From Deroplatys truncata (lineage: Eukaryota > Arthropoda > Insecta > Mantodea > Mantidae): a DNA stretch of 64,000 bases. The notes beneath the pieces are model-generated. The model ran no database searches, was not told the DNA's origin, and saw only the letters and a program-made list of their open reading frames with translations. Where the stretch lies: assembly GCA_030765065.1 (NCBI GenBank), contig CM060978.1, forward strand, positions 216,709,498 through 216,773,497, in the 5' to 3' direction. Below are positions 34,205-46,437 of this stretch, piece after piece; the first letter of the stretch is position 1; each line of letters begins with the position of its first letter. The translations under genes were made by a program, and so were the position numbers.

Positions 34205-34600
34205 CATCATGCCTGTAACGACTCGCATTCGGGAGGTCCCAGGTTTGACTCTCATCCACCTCTCACTCCGACCTTGGGGTTTTCGTGGTTTTCCTGAGTC
34301 AGTAGGCGAATGCTCGGGTGGTTTCAAATCTACCATGAACCCTCATTTCCCTTTCATTTCATTTCCTTCGTGTTTCAGGTGTGCTTTTGGTTTCAGAGTT
34401 GCCTGGTTGCACGGGGCGTTCATCGACCTCTATGGACAGTTCCAGATGTGGGTCGGGACTTGAAGTTGGAAAATGTTAGAAACCTCCACGTGTCTCTGTG
34501 GTCTGTAGTCCCCTGTGGCTCCTTCGCTTTATCCCTTCCTCCTGGGGGCGATTGATCTCTGAAGGTCACAGTGCAAGGTGCGAGGTGTACCCTCCCGTAT
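34205..34600 (+). repeat. SINE-like repeat with degenerate tRNA head
   Basis: A degenerate B box, CCAGGTTTGACTCTCATCC, lies near 34240. The body contains CAGTAGGCGAATGCTCGGGT, shared with 3.4 and 19.7 kb. It has the same general length and order as the 19685-20194 copy but is diverged. The 3' end is approximate. Confidence 0.6.
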
Positions 34601-34896
34601 ACACCCTATACCCCTAAATACGCTACGCCTGTAAACACTATCTAGCTCTTTCTGTGTGCTGCAGATAATCCAACTTATTATTTCTTCTGTCGTTTATCAC
34701 GTCATTAATATTAAGTTTTCTTTTGTATATTCATTTATAATCTGTCTCCTGGAGTAACTCCTAAGAATCTCATTTCTGCTGCCTTAATGCTTATGTTTTA
34801 AAGCCTATAATCGTACTTTTCACGCCTAAAATTATAAAAACGACTGACACTATTAATGTTGTATAGAACATTAAAAAGAGCAAAAGAAAATAACAA
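34601..34896. other. anonymous spacer
   Basis: AT-rich, with no feature. Confidence 0.3.
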
Positions 34897-35746
34897 ACAA
34901 ATCTGATGTTATACATTCACATGACTTTCTCTACACTCTATCTTTATTAGTGGGTATAGCAACTATTCTTACTAAAGCTTATTTTTCTATCTGCTAATCC
35001 AAATATACCTTTACAAAATTAGCTGCATTACACATTTCGTTATAAATAGAAAGAGAACAGCGATAGTCAAGTGTTTAAGAATTGGATGCTATATGCTGGC
35101 CTTAAAATTCCATAGTGCTTTCATGCAATCGTGGGGAAACAACTGAAAACCGATGGAACTTAAGTATTAAACAATTCGAACTTTTAATAACGGATATCTC
35201 AGAAATGGCGTATGCCACAAAAAACTTATTTGAAGTAACTTGTGTGTTTTAAAGAGTTCTATATTTTTGGTGTAGTACGTTTTCGTCCATCGCTTAACGT
35301 TTGCAAGTTATACAGGATTATACAAAATTCCTTCCGAATGAGGACTTCCTAGCCTATTCCCAAAAAATTAAAGATATATATTTTGTTTGCCATTTAAATG
35401 TCTTTCATATATGGTATTTTAATCAAAATCGTTTTTTTAGAAAATCAAAATTTTCGAAAAAAGGTTCCATATAAAGGGTAGTTGTGGTGGGGGATTTTCT
35501 TGAAAATATTCGTGTCACATCCTTCGAAGATACTGAATTCAATACCAAGTTTTAGTGTTTATCCGACTTTTCGTTTTTGAGTCAAGCTGTTACAGACAGA
35601 CACACGCAGAGATATGTTTCTAAAAATGCTTTGTTTCGATTCAGGGAGCTTCAAAACATGTATTTCCGGTGAAATTTCGGTAATCGAATTTTTAGATGGA
35701 ATGCAATACTTCCCCTACTTACTATATGTAGTAGAGAAAGTAAAAA
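34897..35746 (+). mobile_element. FamX copy 8 (A orientation, divergent subfamily)
   Basis: The ends are conserved (ATCTGATGTTATACATTCAC; GTAGTAGAGAAAGTAAAAAG), but the left half is strongly diverged from the main group. It carries CATTACACATTTCGTTATAA and ATATGCTGGCCTTAAAATTC, matched only at 30.2 kb and 57.69-57.95 kb. The CA tract is short. Confidence 0.85.
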
Positions 35747-36756
35747 GAAGAAAATAAACATACATTCACTCTTCTCAAGATTTGCACCTTCACACAGACA
35801 GAAACAACAGGAACATTTCTTTAATGTGTGCTTAAAATGTATGAAATCTGAGTTTCGTAATTCACTCTTTTATATTTTATGTAAATATGATTAATAACGT
35901 AATCCACAAAACGTAACAAAAAGCAACAAAACTTACACGTGAAAGAATTTGTGTACCAAGATTCGCTTTCCAACTTAATTACTTAATTTACTCAAAACAA
36001 ACACAATTTTAATGACAAAAAAACGTTTCTTGAATACTATGCGCAAAATAATATGAAACGTTGTAACAGCAAATAAAGATAGTAGTGCGCAGCAAAGTAT
36101 TTAACGTTTTTGTGGCGTGAGTTAAGAGAGATTTGTGGCGAAGAAGAATAAGAAGAAGTGCAATAAATGAAACAAAAACAAATTATGGCCATTTTTGTGA
36201 CCATACTAAGAGGAATACAGGGGAGCTACAAGTTCGGCGCTTTCGATAGCCCATTAAAACTTGCAGTGCTTTCCCTGTCTATTTATCATCATTAAGATAG
36301 CATCAATGTTTTTGGTTGCCCACACGGAATGTGTCAAAGACCTGGTGTTGCCGGAAGTGTCAAGGGGTACACGAGCACCCTGTGAGTGACAACCAGATTA
36401 ATGTTAAAGATCCTGGTCAGGTGCCAGGGTAACATGCATACAGATGAGATCACTTTGGAAGGGCGGAGCGGATTTCTCCAGCTGGTCTTTTCTTTGTTTT
36501 ACTTGGTACGGTTTAATCTTCATGTCTACACCGGGGAGTGGCCGAAATGAACGATGTCTTTTGTTTTGCATTCTATAACTCTTTGTGCTTAGCGCTTTTC
36601 TCAGCTGGATATGCACTGCATTAGTTTGGTATTATTAGAACCTACTGTTTTCGTTTTTCACTGGAGACGTGGCTGTGATTCTTGGTAGCTGTTACCTGGA
36701 TTTACACTTTCTGAGGTTCATACATTTCTTTCATCATAAATGTGTGTTACACTTTA
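35747..36756. other. anonymous spacer
   Basis: It contains a short (AAG)n-like run near 36138-36160. A 70-codon frame at 36404-36616 (minus) is not recognised. The 36300-36560 part has more balanced composition and may be an unclassified repeat. Confidence 0.3.
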
Positions 36757-37578
36757 AAAAATCTTATGTGTTACACTCACATGACTTTCTCTACTCTTGT
36801 ACAAACTATTTTTACAAACGCTTATTCTCCATATGCTTCATGTTAATCTTATTGCTAATTTTCTTGTAGATGCAAGGGGAATTGGTAGGTTTTAAGCGAT
36901 AGTCAAATATTTTAAGAGGTGGTAGCTATGTGGCGCTTTTCATTCTCTTTGCATGTCCAGGACATAAAAGAAATGAATAATGAATTTGAGAAAAAGTATA
37001 AGTATTGGAAAATATAAGTGAACAACAAGCAATATCTCGAAAATGGTTCACTCAACAACAACAAAAAATTATATGACATAAATTCTGTATTTTAACGCGA
37101 TCTACTTTTTTTGTGTAGTAAAATTTTGTCTATCTCTTATGGTTTACCAATTATGCAAAAGTCGTTCACAATGAAGAATTCTTTTGGAGACATTCCCAGA
37201 AAATTCGAGATATACATTTTATTTGTCATGAAAGCATCTTAAATATATGATATTTTAATCATAATCGTTAGCCATTTTTAGGAAATTAAAATTTTCGAAA
37301 AATGTTCCATGTAAAGGGTAATCTGGGGTGGGGGGATTTTCTTGAAAACCTTCGTGTCGCATCTCTGGAAGATACTGAACCTAAATACCAAGTTTGGTAT
37401 TTATCCGACTGTTCGTTTCTGAGTTATGCTGTTCACAGACACACACACGGACATGTTTCTAAAAATGCTTTTTTTTATTCAGGGGGTCTCAAAACACGTA
37501 TTTCCGGTGAAATCTCGGTATCGAATTTTTGGGTGGAATACAATACTTCCCCTACCTACTATACGTAGTAAAGTAAAA
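36757..37578 (+). mobile_element. FamX copy 9 (A orientation)
   Basis: It starts AAAAAATCTTATGTGTTACA and ends ATACGTAGTAAAGTAAAAA, with four bases lost from the terminal AGAGAAAG. Short CA tract (37438-37448). Confidence 0.9.
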
Positions 37579-38344
37579 ATTGAATTGCGTTATTATATGC
37601 TAATCTACGTATTTATTTACTTTATTTACTCTCTGAAAGCAGCGTAGCTGAGAACGATCACAATAAATGAAACGCAGACAAACTCGCACGCATTAGTGTG
37701 TGCGTGCTCGTGCATGTGTGGCGGGAAACCGCAAGTAGTTTGGTATGAGTAGAACTGCCCTTTGCCTGAAAACAGCCTCTTATTTCACGACCGAATTAGC
37801 TGGTGCGGGGGGGGTGTGGTTAGACCTGCTGGTGCTTCATCTCACCTGCGGATTAGGGAAGGGTGGGCCTGCATAAAATGATCTGTGATACGGCATGCCT
37901 GGATGATAACGGGACAGGTGTGAGATCTGTTTTGTAAATTTTCGAAACATACTACTACGCTCACGTCGTTTAATTATTGTTGCACTCCTAAACAGTTACT
38001 TTTTAGGTTCTCTTGTAACATTTAAAGGAATTTACAGATTTGGTGAAATAATAATATAGCAATATAAACTCCCCCAATAAAAACGCAGCTAGTGCCTAAT
38101 CTGAAAAGATACGTATTTAAATGTTAAATTAAAATTCAGTGGGAACATGTTCTCAAATACTCCTAGGTGTAATTTATCAAATAAAAATGTCAGAAAAATT
38201 CAGTTTTTGACATAACATACATCTCCATTAAGGGAAAGAGGAAATGAAATTTCATAAACAAAGAAATTGTGCATAACAGTAGATTAAGATACAAGGGGTA
38301 AAAGTAGGGTTTTATTTTGCGAGTATGAATGTAGAAATGACGTA
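37579..38344. other. anonymous spacer
   Basis: It has a G-rich patch at 37808-37816 and is otherwise AT-rich. No gene seen. Confidence 0.3.
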
Positions 38345-39179
38345 AAAAATTGATGTGTTACACTCACATGACTTTCTCTACTCTTGTACAAACTATTTTT
38401 ACAAACGCTTATTCTCCATATGCTTCATGTTAATCTTATTGCTAGTTTTCTTGTAGATGCAAGCAGAATTTGTAGGCTTTAAGCGATAGTCATATATTTT
38501 AAGAGTTGGTTGCTATGTGGAGTATTCCATTCTCTTTGCGTTACCAGGACAAAAAAAAATGAATAACGAATTCCCATTTGAGAAAAAGTATAAGTATTTG
38601 AAAATGTAAGGGAATAACAAGGAATATCTCCAAAATGGTTCAGTCAACAACAAAAATGTATATGACATAAATTGTGTATTTTAACGCGATCTACATTTTT
38701 GTGCAGTAAAATTTTGTCTATCTCTTATGGTTTACCAGTTATGCAAAAGTCGTTCACAATGAAGAATACTTTTGGAGACATTCCCAGAAAATTCGAGATA
38801 TACATTTTATTTGTCATGATAATATCTTATACATATGATATTTTAATCAAAATCGTTAGAGCCATTTTTGAGAAAATTAATATTTTCGAAAAATGTTCCA
38901 TGTAAAGGGTAATCTGCGGTGGGGGGGATTTTCTTGAAAACCTTCGTGTCGCATCTCTGGAAGGTACTGAACCTAAACACCACGTTTGGTGTTTATCCGA
39001 CTGTTTGTTTCTGAGTTATGCTATTCACACAGACACACACACGGACATGTTTCCAAAAATGCTTTTTTTGGATTCAGGGGGCCTCAAAACATGTATTTCC
39101 GGTGAAATCTCGGTATCGAATTTTTGAGTGGAATACAATACTTCCATTACTTACTATACGTAGTAGAGAAAGTAAAAAA
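38345..39179 (+). mobile_element. FamX copy 10 (A orientation)
   Basis: About 835 bp, from AAAAAATTGATGTGTTACAC to GTAGTAGAGAAAGTAAAAAA. The CA tract is 39027-39040. It lies 0.77 kb right of copy 9 in the same orientation, but the intervening DNA is unrelated, so this is not a tandem array. Confidence 0.9.
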
Positions 39180-39932
39180 GTGAAATGTCACATGTTTTGT
39201 TGTTTTGTTGATTCGCTAGCATACTTTTCACTGAAATTATTTTTGAACGAGTTTTGCGTTACACCAGGCAATGAAGCGATTAAATGGTATATCATATTGC
39301 TTTCTGGACGTTTTGGGTAAGTACTTCTAGTGTTATTATTTCTGCTGCTTCTGTAATTTTACTTTCATTTCAATTTCTTCTGAATTCATAATTTCCGCCA
39401 TTGAATCCTTATGTAGGTTATAGTAGATAAAATAATGGATTTTTATTAATCCTGCGCTTTATATCAAAGAAGGTAGAAGGCTGCCAGTATAATGTAAAGG
39501 TTAACTCTACAACGAATTGCGATAAATTTATGACGATTTGTGTCGTGAACAGATAATGCGAGCGCCATGAGAAATTAATCATGTAAAAAGACAATGAAAA
39601 GTAAAACATAATTAATCCGAGTCGAGCTATTAAACATGTGCAAATGCAAATGGTTATTGCCATATGATTGGACTGGAAACCAAAGTTGGTCACAATGAAG
39701 ATGTTAGAAGTGCTACTTTTAGGCCTTTCTGTATGAAAAATAATTTATTTCGTCTTTACTAATAATATGAACTTAAGACAAATACTGTACAAAAATGTTA
39801 ATCATACTAATATATAAAGAGAAAAATTGTCTGTGCGTATTCTCAGAAATCAGCCAAGCGATTTTTATTATGATTTCACCTTTGTAAAGCCCTATTCTTT
39901 CAGACAGTCTTATTGTATATATTCATTCATTA
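39180..39932. other. anonymous spacer
   Basis: AT-rich. A 91-codon frame at 39418-39693 (minus) has no recognised motif. Confidence 0.3.
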
Positions 39933-40286
39933 TCTGTTTACCCTCCTCTTATGTAGGACTTACACCCTCCAGGACTTACAAGCGGGTGCCTGGGGTCAGA
40001 GGCTCGTCGAGAAGCAGACACTCATGGATCAGACAGAACAGCCAGGATGAGTGATCAGCCCGATGCCTGGTATGGAATGAAGGAAGTAGATGAAACGAAA
40101 TGTTGGTGAAATGGATGAAAGGAAAGGTGATGATGGAGCAGTTGGTGGAATGAATGGTGGGGGAAGCCGGAGAACCCGGAGAAAACCCGCCCAGACGCCG
40201 CTTCGTCATGCAGGTCCCTGGGATTGAACCCGGGCCGCCTCGGTGGGAGGCGAGCGGTCTAACCACTCGGCCACGGCGCCGCCGAG
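39933..40286 (-). repeat. tRNA-derived SINE with candidate 8-bp target duplication
   Basis: The minus strand begins GGCGCCGTGGCCGAGTGGTT, a strong A box, followed by GGGTTCAATCCCAGG, a near-consensus B box (about 40216-40230). A body with GGTTTTCTCCGGGTTCTCCG follows. ATTCATTA flanks it at 39925-39932 and 40287-40294. A class II (Ser/Leu-like) tRNA ancestry fits the head, but the region after the B box does not close an acceptor stem, so it is not a tRNA gene. Confidence 0.75.
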
Positions 40287-40329
40287 ATTCATTAAATATT
40301 TTAAAATTAAATTACTGAAGAGGGAGATG

Positions 40330-41070
40330 TATATAGTCTGCATATCATAATTTTTTCTCTTGATTTTGCCGAACTTTGCTATCAAGGTGGTATGATTTTG
40401 GCTTAACTTGGTACCATTGGGTTTTAGACTCTGGCACAAATGATAAGCTATTATAAAACTTTCAGAAGTTTCACTAACCTTAGATTCAATCCCGATTTTT
40501 AAACCCTAACACACAAATCAGCATTCTTTGGTCTATCAAAACGGAACTTTGCACGCTTATGCTCTAGGACTCATAAAAGTTATAAGCTACCTTACAATCT
40601 CTCAAAAACAACCATTACCATATTTTTAACCCCTTAGGTACAAATCTGCACTGTATCATCTGGTCAAAATATTGCACAATTATGCAATAGGAGTTGCAAA
40701 AATCATAAATTACGTTACAACTTCCAAAAACGCCTATTCCTTGTTTTCAATTATATGATATTTTGAATATGTTTTTAAAAGCTATCATTACTCATTTTCA
40801 GCCTCTTGTAGACAAAACTGTCCTGCTGGTCAGTCAAGGTACTATAGGAGTTGGCGAAAATTATATTATATCATACAACTTCAAAAACTACTCCTATACA
40901 TATTTCCAACCCATTATATAAAAATTTGCACCATTTGACCAATCTGGAGAAAAATTTGGTTACTTACGCTTTAGGCTACGAGTGCAAATTACAGAGTACT
41001 CACAACTTTCAAAGCCCACCCCTATTCTTATTTCCAACCCTTACTTACGGAATATATTCTTGCAATGACG
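40330..41070. repeat. diverged tandem array, unit about 150-180 bp
   Basis: At least four loosely related units share, in order, (A)ACTTTGCAC or TTTGCACC, a TATGC.ATAGGA block, TTACAACTTTCAAAAAC or similar, CCTAT and ATTTTTAACCC or ATTTCCAACCC. Unit starts are near 40370, 40545, 40670, 40840 and 40950. Divergence between units is high. Frames within it are short and inconsistent. Confidence 0.6.
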
Positions 41071-41643
41071 GATGAGACCGATAGTTTATAACACAATAAT
41101 TGTTATTTACAACATTTGTACAATTTACACTTTTTAAAACGCAATAACTGTTATGTCGTGAAAACCATTCATTTTTAAATTTTGTACAACAATTCATTTT
41201 TACTTATATTTTTGGAGCTAAACTTTAAACAAATAACTTTGTAATTAAACAAGTTGGTAGAATCTAAACCAGTTTACTTCAAAAGGTACCATTAACAACA
41301 ATTTTGCTAACGCTGTCTTTTGAAACCAACTTTATTGCTACATTTGCTACTTTCACTGGTTAATTTACAGAAGTTTTAAAACTTGCGTTTGTATATTTTA
41401 TCTAAAGAAATTTCTCATATACTCTGTTTAGAACTGAAGTAGATATTGTCTTGAAGTTTATTTATTTATATGCCTCACATATGGACGTTAATTTGCAGAA
41501 GATTGTCTGTTACGTAATATGCTGTTACGTATGAGAAGCCGATTTTAGAACATGTATTTCTGTTGTTACGCTCCAAGTTTAAAATATTATATTATTAACT
41601 TTGTTATTAAACTGCTTCTATAGGTAGTATTTATGCTTATGTT

Positions 41644-42216
41644 TGCCTCGGCTGCTTCAGTATTGTTTTAGAGACACGTTTCTCTTAATCAGGGTGCGGT
41701 GCGACAAGAATGTAGGCTTACACAGATTTTAAGTTTAAATTCACTTCTTTTTATTAATCCTTGACACAAATTAAATAGTACTACACTGATATCAAGAGCT
41801 GTGAGATTCTTTTATTTAATACTTGCACTTTGTTAACGCGTATAGGTACTTAATTTTCGTTTCACACGAATACGTAATATTTCTTTAGAAAACACATCTT
41901 CTATCTGGTCACTGGTCTGCAGGCAGACTCTCTCTCAGGCAGACTTTTAAACTCTCAAACTCATTATTGCCTCAAGGTTACCTTATTGTTAGCAACGTTA
42001 AACTTATTATTCTCACAGCTCTTACATTATTATATTACGTAATGCATTCACATAACATTATTGAACATGTTTACAATAATATAAGCATTTGCAATGACTG
42101 TTACATGCATTTTTTTAAACATTATTACATACATATTGCTTCAAGGCGGGCTGTTATTGAATTTACATATTACATAATTTAATTGAAATTATTCAAGTGT
42201 TAAAAATACTGCCTCA
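41644..42216 (-). repeat. LTR-like repeat, copy 3 (inverted, internally deleted)
   Basis: The reverse complement of this segment begins TGAGGCAGTATTTTTAACAC and ends GCCGAGGCA, as in the copies at 624 and 28014. About 160 bp of the centre is replaced or lost. Similarity continues left of 41644 (AAACTTGGAGCG on the minus strand near 41580), so the leader is also partly present. No flanking duplication was found. Confidence 0.5.
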
Positions 42217-43450
42217 GAACAAATAATATACGTGTGTTATAATTATATATATGTATTATAATTCGTTCCTTTTAGACGTTATTTTGTCCTCAGTAAGCCT
42301 TTATCATGTTTGCCTCCTATATGTTCTTCAATTTTCCATGTTATGTATTACTTGTAATACTGCTCCACAGAACAACTGTAATAATACTAGAACTCCATTG
42401 CGTAAACATAATTTATCTTTAGGAATTTTAAAAGCTTACATAAAATCTCTACTGTGTAAGCACATACCAACGGTCGTAATTTTTTCCCCATTCTGTTTCT
42501 AACATGAAATAAAACACGACCACCTCAAAGCTATCCTTTCAACGAGAGAATAACAAAGGAAACAAATGCCAACGATGTATAAAACAAGGAGATAAATTAG
42601 TTAAACATCAACTTTCTTCGCTTCATGGCAGCTTCTCTTCATGAAGAGGCTGAACACGTACAGGCACGCATCATTCCAAAGACGTCACCCACATTCGAAA
42701 GTCACTGTTTTTCACTGCAAGAGTTCAATAATTGACCTTACAGAGTATTTACATCCATTCTTTGACGACTTATATTAGATTCACGCTTAGCGGCGAAGCC
42801 TGTTCGTATCAAATTTCCACACATGTTGAGAACGACCCCGATACCCCGTGACCTTGGCAATGCACATTGAAACCGGTCCCTCGACTGTCACTCTCCTACG
42901 CGCCTCAGGCTGATGCTGGAGATAAAGCTTGGTATTTGCCACTTTCTCCTATACTGGTTTGCAATTCTACTATTTTCTCATCATAACACCTTTCTCTGCC
43001 TTTCTCTTAATATCGTCTTCCTCATCCTCGCAGGCAGTAAACTTGACTGATTACTAGCATCTCTCTTATAGAGAAGCAGCATAAATGAGTACCAAGTTTT
43101 TGAATGCAGCATGAGAAAAATCATGCCTATGACTAGAGACAGGAAAACATGAACAAACGTTTGCCAAAATATGAAAAGATGAAAAAATCCCAAACATAAT
43201 GAAATATACAAAATATCTTATACTTTAAGGGTTTAGCAATTTCACTTCATTAGTTTAAAAAATAGGCTCTTAATAAGATATCAAATGAAATACAACAAAT
43301 TACATGATAGGTTTTTAATCATTCTGAATCCTTAAACTCAGGAAAACAAACAAACAAAAGATTGCTTGTTGCTTTCATCCTTGCCTAATAGTATTTCCAA
43401 TATGCCACTTAAAGCACTACAGGGCGTTTAATTTCGCGTCTAACTTCATA
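42217..43450. other. anonymous spacer
   Basis: No coding frame that I can support. Some 42.6-43.0 kb sequence has balanced composition. It may include a repeat related to 33.5 kb. Confidence 0.3.
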
Positions 43451-44660
43451 CACTACGTGATCAAAAGTATCCGGATACCTGGCTGAAAATGACGTACAAG
43501 TTCGTGGCGCCCTCCATCGGTAATGCTGGAAGTCAATATGGTGTTGTTAGCCTTGATGACAGCGTTTACTCTCGCAGGCATACTTTCAATCAGATGATGG
43601 AAGGTTTCTTGTGGGATGGCAACCCATTCTTTACGGAGTGCGGTACTGAGGAGAGGTATCGATGTAGGTCGGTGAGGCCTGGCACGAAGTCGGCGTTCCA
43701 AAACATCCCAAAGGTGTTCTATAGGATTCAAGTCAGGACTCTGTGCAGGCCAGTCCATTACAGGGATGTTATTGTCGTGTCTGCCACAGCCCGTGCAGTA
43801 TGAACAGGTGCTCGATCGTGTTGAAACATGCAATCGTCATCCCCGAAGTGCTCTTGAACAGTGGGAAGCAAGAAGGTGCTTAAAATATCAATGTAGGTCT
43901 GCGCTGTTATCTTTTCATGCAAAACAACAAAGGGTGCAAGCCCCCTCCAGGAGAAACACGACCACACCATAACACCGCCACCTCCGAATTTCACTGTTGG
44001 CATTGCACACGCTGGCAGATGACGTTCACCGGGCATTCGCCATACTCACACCCTGCCATCGGATCGCCACATTGTGTACCGTGATTCGTCACTCCACACA
44101 ACGTTTTGCCACTGTTCAATTGAGTAATGTTGACGCTCCTTACACCGAGCGAGGCGTGATATGTGGCTTAAAACAGTCGCTCGACATTGGAATCCAAGGT
44201 TTCTCACCTCACGCCTAACTGTCATATTACTTGGAGTGGATCCTGATGCAGTTTGGAATTCCTGTGTGATGGTCTGGATAGATTTCTGCCTATTACTCTT
44301 TACGCCCCTTTTCAAATATCGGCGGTCTCTGTCAGTCAACAGATGAGGTCGGCCTGTACGCTTTTGTACTGTATATGTCCCTCCACGTTTCCACTTCACT
44401 ATCACATGAGAAACAGTGGACCTAGGGATGTTTAGGAGAGTGGAAATCTCGCGTACAGACTTCTGACACAAGTGACACCCAATCACCTGACCACGTTCGA
44501 AGTCCGTGAGTTCCACAGAGCGTCCCATTCTGGTGTTCCATGATGTCTAATGACTACTGAGGTCGTGGATAATGAGTACCAGGCCGTAGGTGCAGCATAA
44601 GCACCTAAGATGAAAAACGTATGTTTATGGGGGTGTCCGGATACTTTTGATCACGTAGTG
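43451..44660 (-). mobile_element. Tc1-like element, copy 3
   Basis: 1210 bp. Both ends read CACTACGTGATCAAAAGTAT (the right one inverted) and both are flanked by TA (43449-50 and 44661-62). The transposase region is frameshifted. Confidence 0.9.
43535..44528 (-). pseudogene. Tc1-like transposase, frameshifted
   Basis: The N-terminal frame (44528-44046) is intact through the HTH (STLLNIPRSTVSHVIVKWKR), the GRP linker (KRTGRPHLL) and the first catalytic position (WSDES). It has lost about 16 bases near 44155. A shift near 44037 starts the middle frame, and another near 43780 removes part of the EWLHDNN segment. The last frame retains LNPIEHLW. A deletion near 43545 removes the normal stop, so the end is read through. 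Confidence 0.85.
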
Positions 44661-44662
44661 TA

Positions 44663-45289
44663 GATTAATACTTCCATATCTAATGCTACATCTCGGATTA
44701 AGACAAATGGCTATTTAGTTCCTTTAATGGAACATGGGAAGTAATCGTAAATGTTTGGAAATCATGAAAAATCAAGGCTACTAAAAGAACTTTGTACGCT
44801 TAAAATGTGGCCTACTTTAACTTTTTATATTTGATACATATCTGTTGAGTAGTTTCTACTTTCTACTCCATGATATTCTCAACGAAAGGTAAAAGGCTTC
44901 TTCGCAAGCATATCTTACTATGACTCCAACATGTTCGTTTTGCAGCATCCTTTCACATAGCCTATGTTCGTAAGGAAGAACAGAGCCTTTCAACTGTGAA
45001 AGGATTACGAACATCAGTTCAGTGATTTTCGAGATTACACCCCCATACACGGCAAGAATTCTCTTTCTACAGTCACAGTATATAAATCTGTGGTGCACTT
45101 GCTCCATTGCCTATCTTGAACTCCCAACATCATATTGTTTGCTTTTCTTTCACTACCATAGACTTGTATCTTATGCATTTATCTTTATTCCGTGCACCTT
45201 ACCGCTGTCATTTGTCTTTATTAGCATGTTCCTTCGCATCATTTTTTCTTCCGCTAACAATGCCAGATCATCCCCAAATCCTTTCTTGT
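44663..45289. other. anonymous spacer
   Basis: AT-rich. Overlapping 83-95-codon frames in opposite strands have no recognised feature. Confidence 0.3.
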
Positions 45290-46164
45290 TTACTTTTTCT
45301 ACTACGTGAAGTAAGTAGGGGAAGTATTGTATTCCACCAAAAAATTCGATACCGAGATTTCACCGGAAATATATGCTTTGAGACCCCCTGAATCCAAAAA
45401 AAAGCATTTTTGGAAACATGTCCGTGTGTGCGTGTCTGTGTGTCTGTCTGTGTGTCTGTGAACAGCATAACTCAGAAACGAACAGTCGGATAAACACCAA
45501 ACTTGGTATTTAGGTTCAGTAGTTTCCAGAAATGCGACACGAAGGTTTTTCAAGAAAATCCCCCACCCCAGAGTACCCTTTACATGGAACATTTTTCGAA
45601 AATTTTAATTTTCTCAAAAATGGCTCTAACGATTTTGATTAAAATATCATATGTTTAAGATATTTTCATGACAAATGAAATGTATATCTCGAATTTTCTG
45701 GGAATGTCTCCAAAAGTATTCTTCATTGTGAACGACTTTTGCATAACTCGTAAACCATAAGAGATAGACAAACTTTTACTACACATAAAATGTAGATCGC
45801 GTTAAAATGCACCATTTATGTCACATACATTTTTTGTTGTTGTTGAATAAACCATTTTCGAGATATTGCTTGTTATTCCTTTAAATTTTCCAATACTTAT
45901 ACCTTTTCTCAAATGGGAATTCGTTATTCTTTTTTTCCCCTGGTAATGCAAAGAGAATGGAATACTCCACAAAACAACCAGCTCTTAAAATATTTGACTA
46001 TAGCTTAAAACCTACCAATTCCCTTTGCATCTACAAGAATATTAGCAATAAGTTTAACATCTCGATATCTCGATTAACATGAAGCAAATGGAGAATAAGC
46101 GTTTGTAAACATAGTTTGTACAAGAGTAGAGAAAGTCATGCGAGTGTAACACATCAGATTTTTT
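45290..46164 (-). mobile_element. FamX copy 11 (B orientation)
   Basis: It starts TTTACTTTTTCTACTACGTG and ends GAGTGTAACACATCAGATTT. (TG)n tract near 45424-45460. About 875 bp. The hairpin is mutated (ACGTGAAGTAAG). Confidence 0.9.
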
Positions 46165-46319
46165 CAAACGTTTCATTGTTTCATTTCTATATTCCCCTTT
46201 AATTTCTATGCTCATGTTTGTATGTCTGGAGTTTGGACTTAAGAAACAACTGATGGTGCTTTCTGAACGTTGGTTTTATTAACTTTTACACTAAACACAC
46301 ACTCACTCCTACTACCAGA

Positions 46320-46437
46320 CTCTGCGAACTATATGGAATGACTGAATAAAGAAAAATTCCCTACCCAGTCGGCAATCGGACCAGGTAACTCTGATTTGAG
46401 ATGCCAGAACGCTGACCACTCGACCACAGAGGAAGTC
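46320..46437 (-). repeat. tRNA-derived SINE
   Basis: The minus strand starts GACTTCCTCTGTGGTCGAGT followed by GGTCAGCG (A-box region), then CTGGTCCGATTGCCGACTGG (degenerate B box). It is related to 29860-29998. Confidence 0.6.

Noticed and set aside
36757..39179. Copies 9 and 10 as the two LTRs of one retrotransposon
   Set aside because: They are in the same orientation and 0.77 kb apart, but the sequence between has no primer site, polypurine tract or coding frame, and the same repeat occurs singly elsewhere.
40216..40286. A tRNA gene (Ser/Leu-like) on the minus strand
   Set aside because: The A and B boxes are excellent, but the sequence after the B box does not pair with the start to close an acceptor stem. 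It continues into a SINE body with a flanking duplication.
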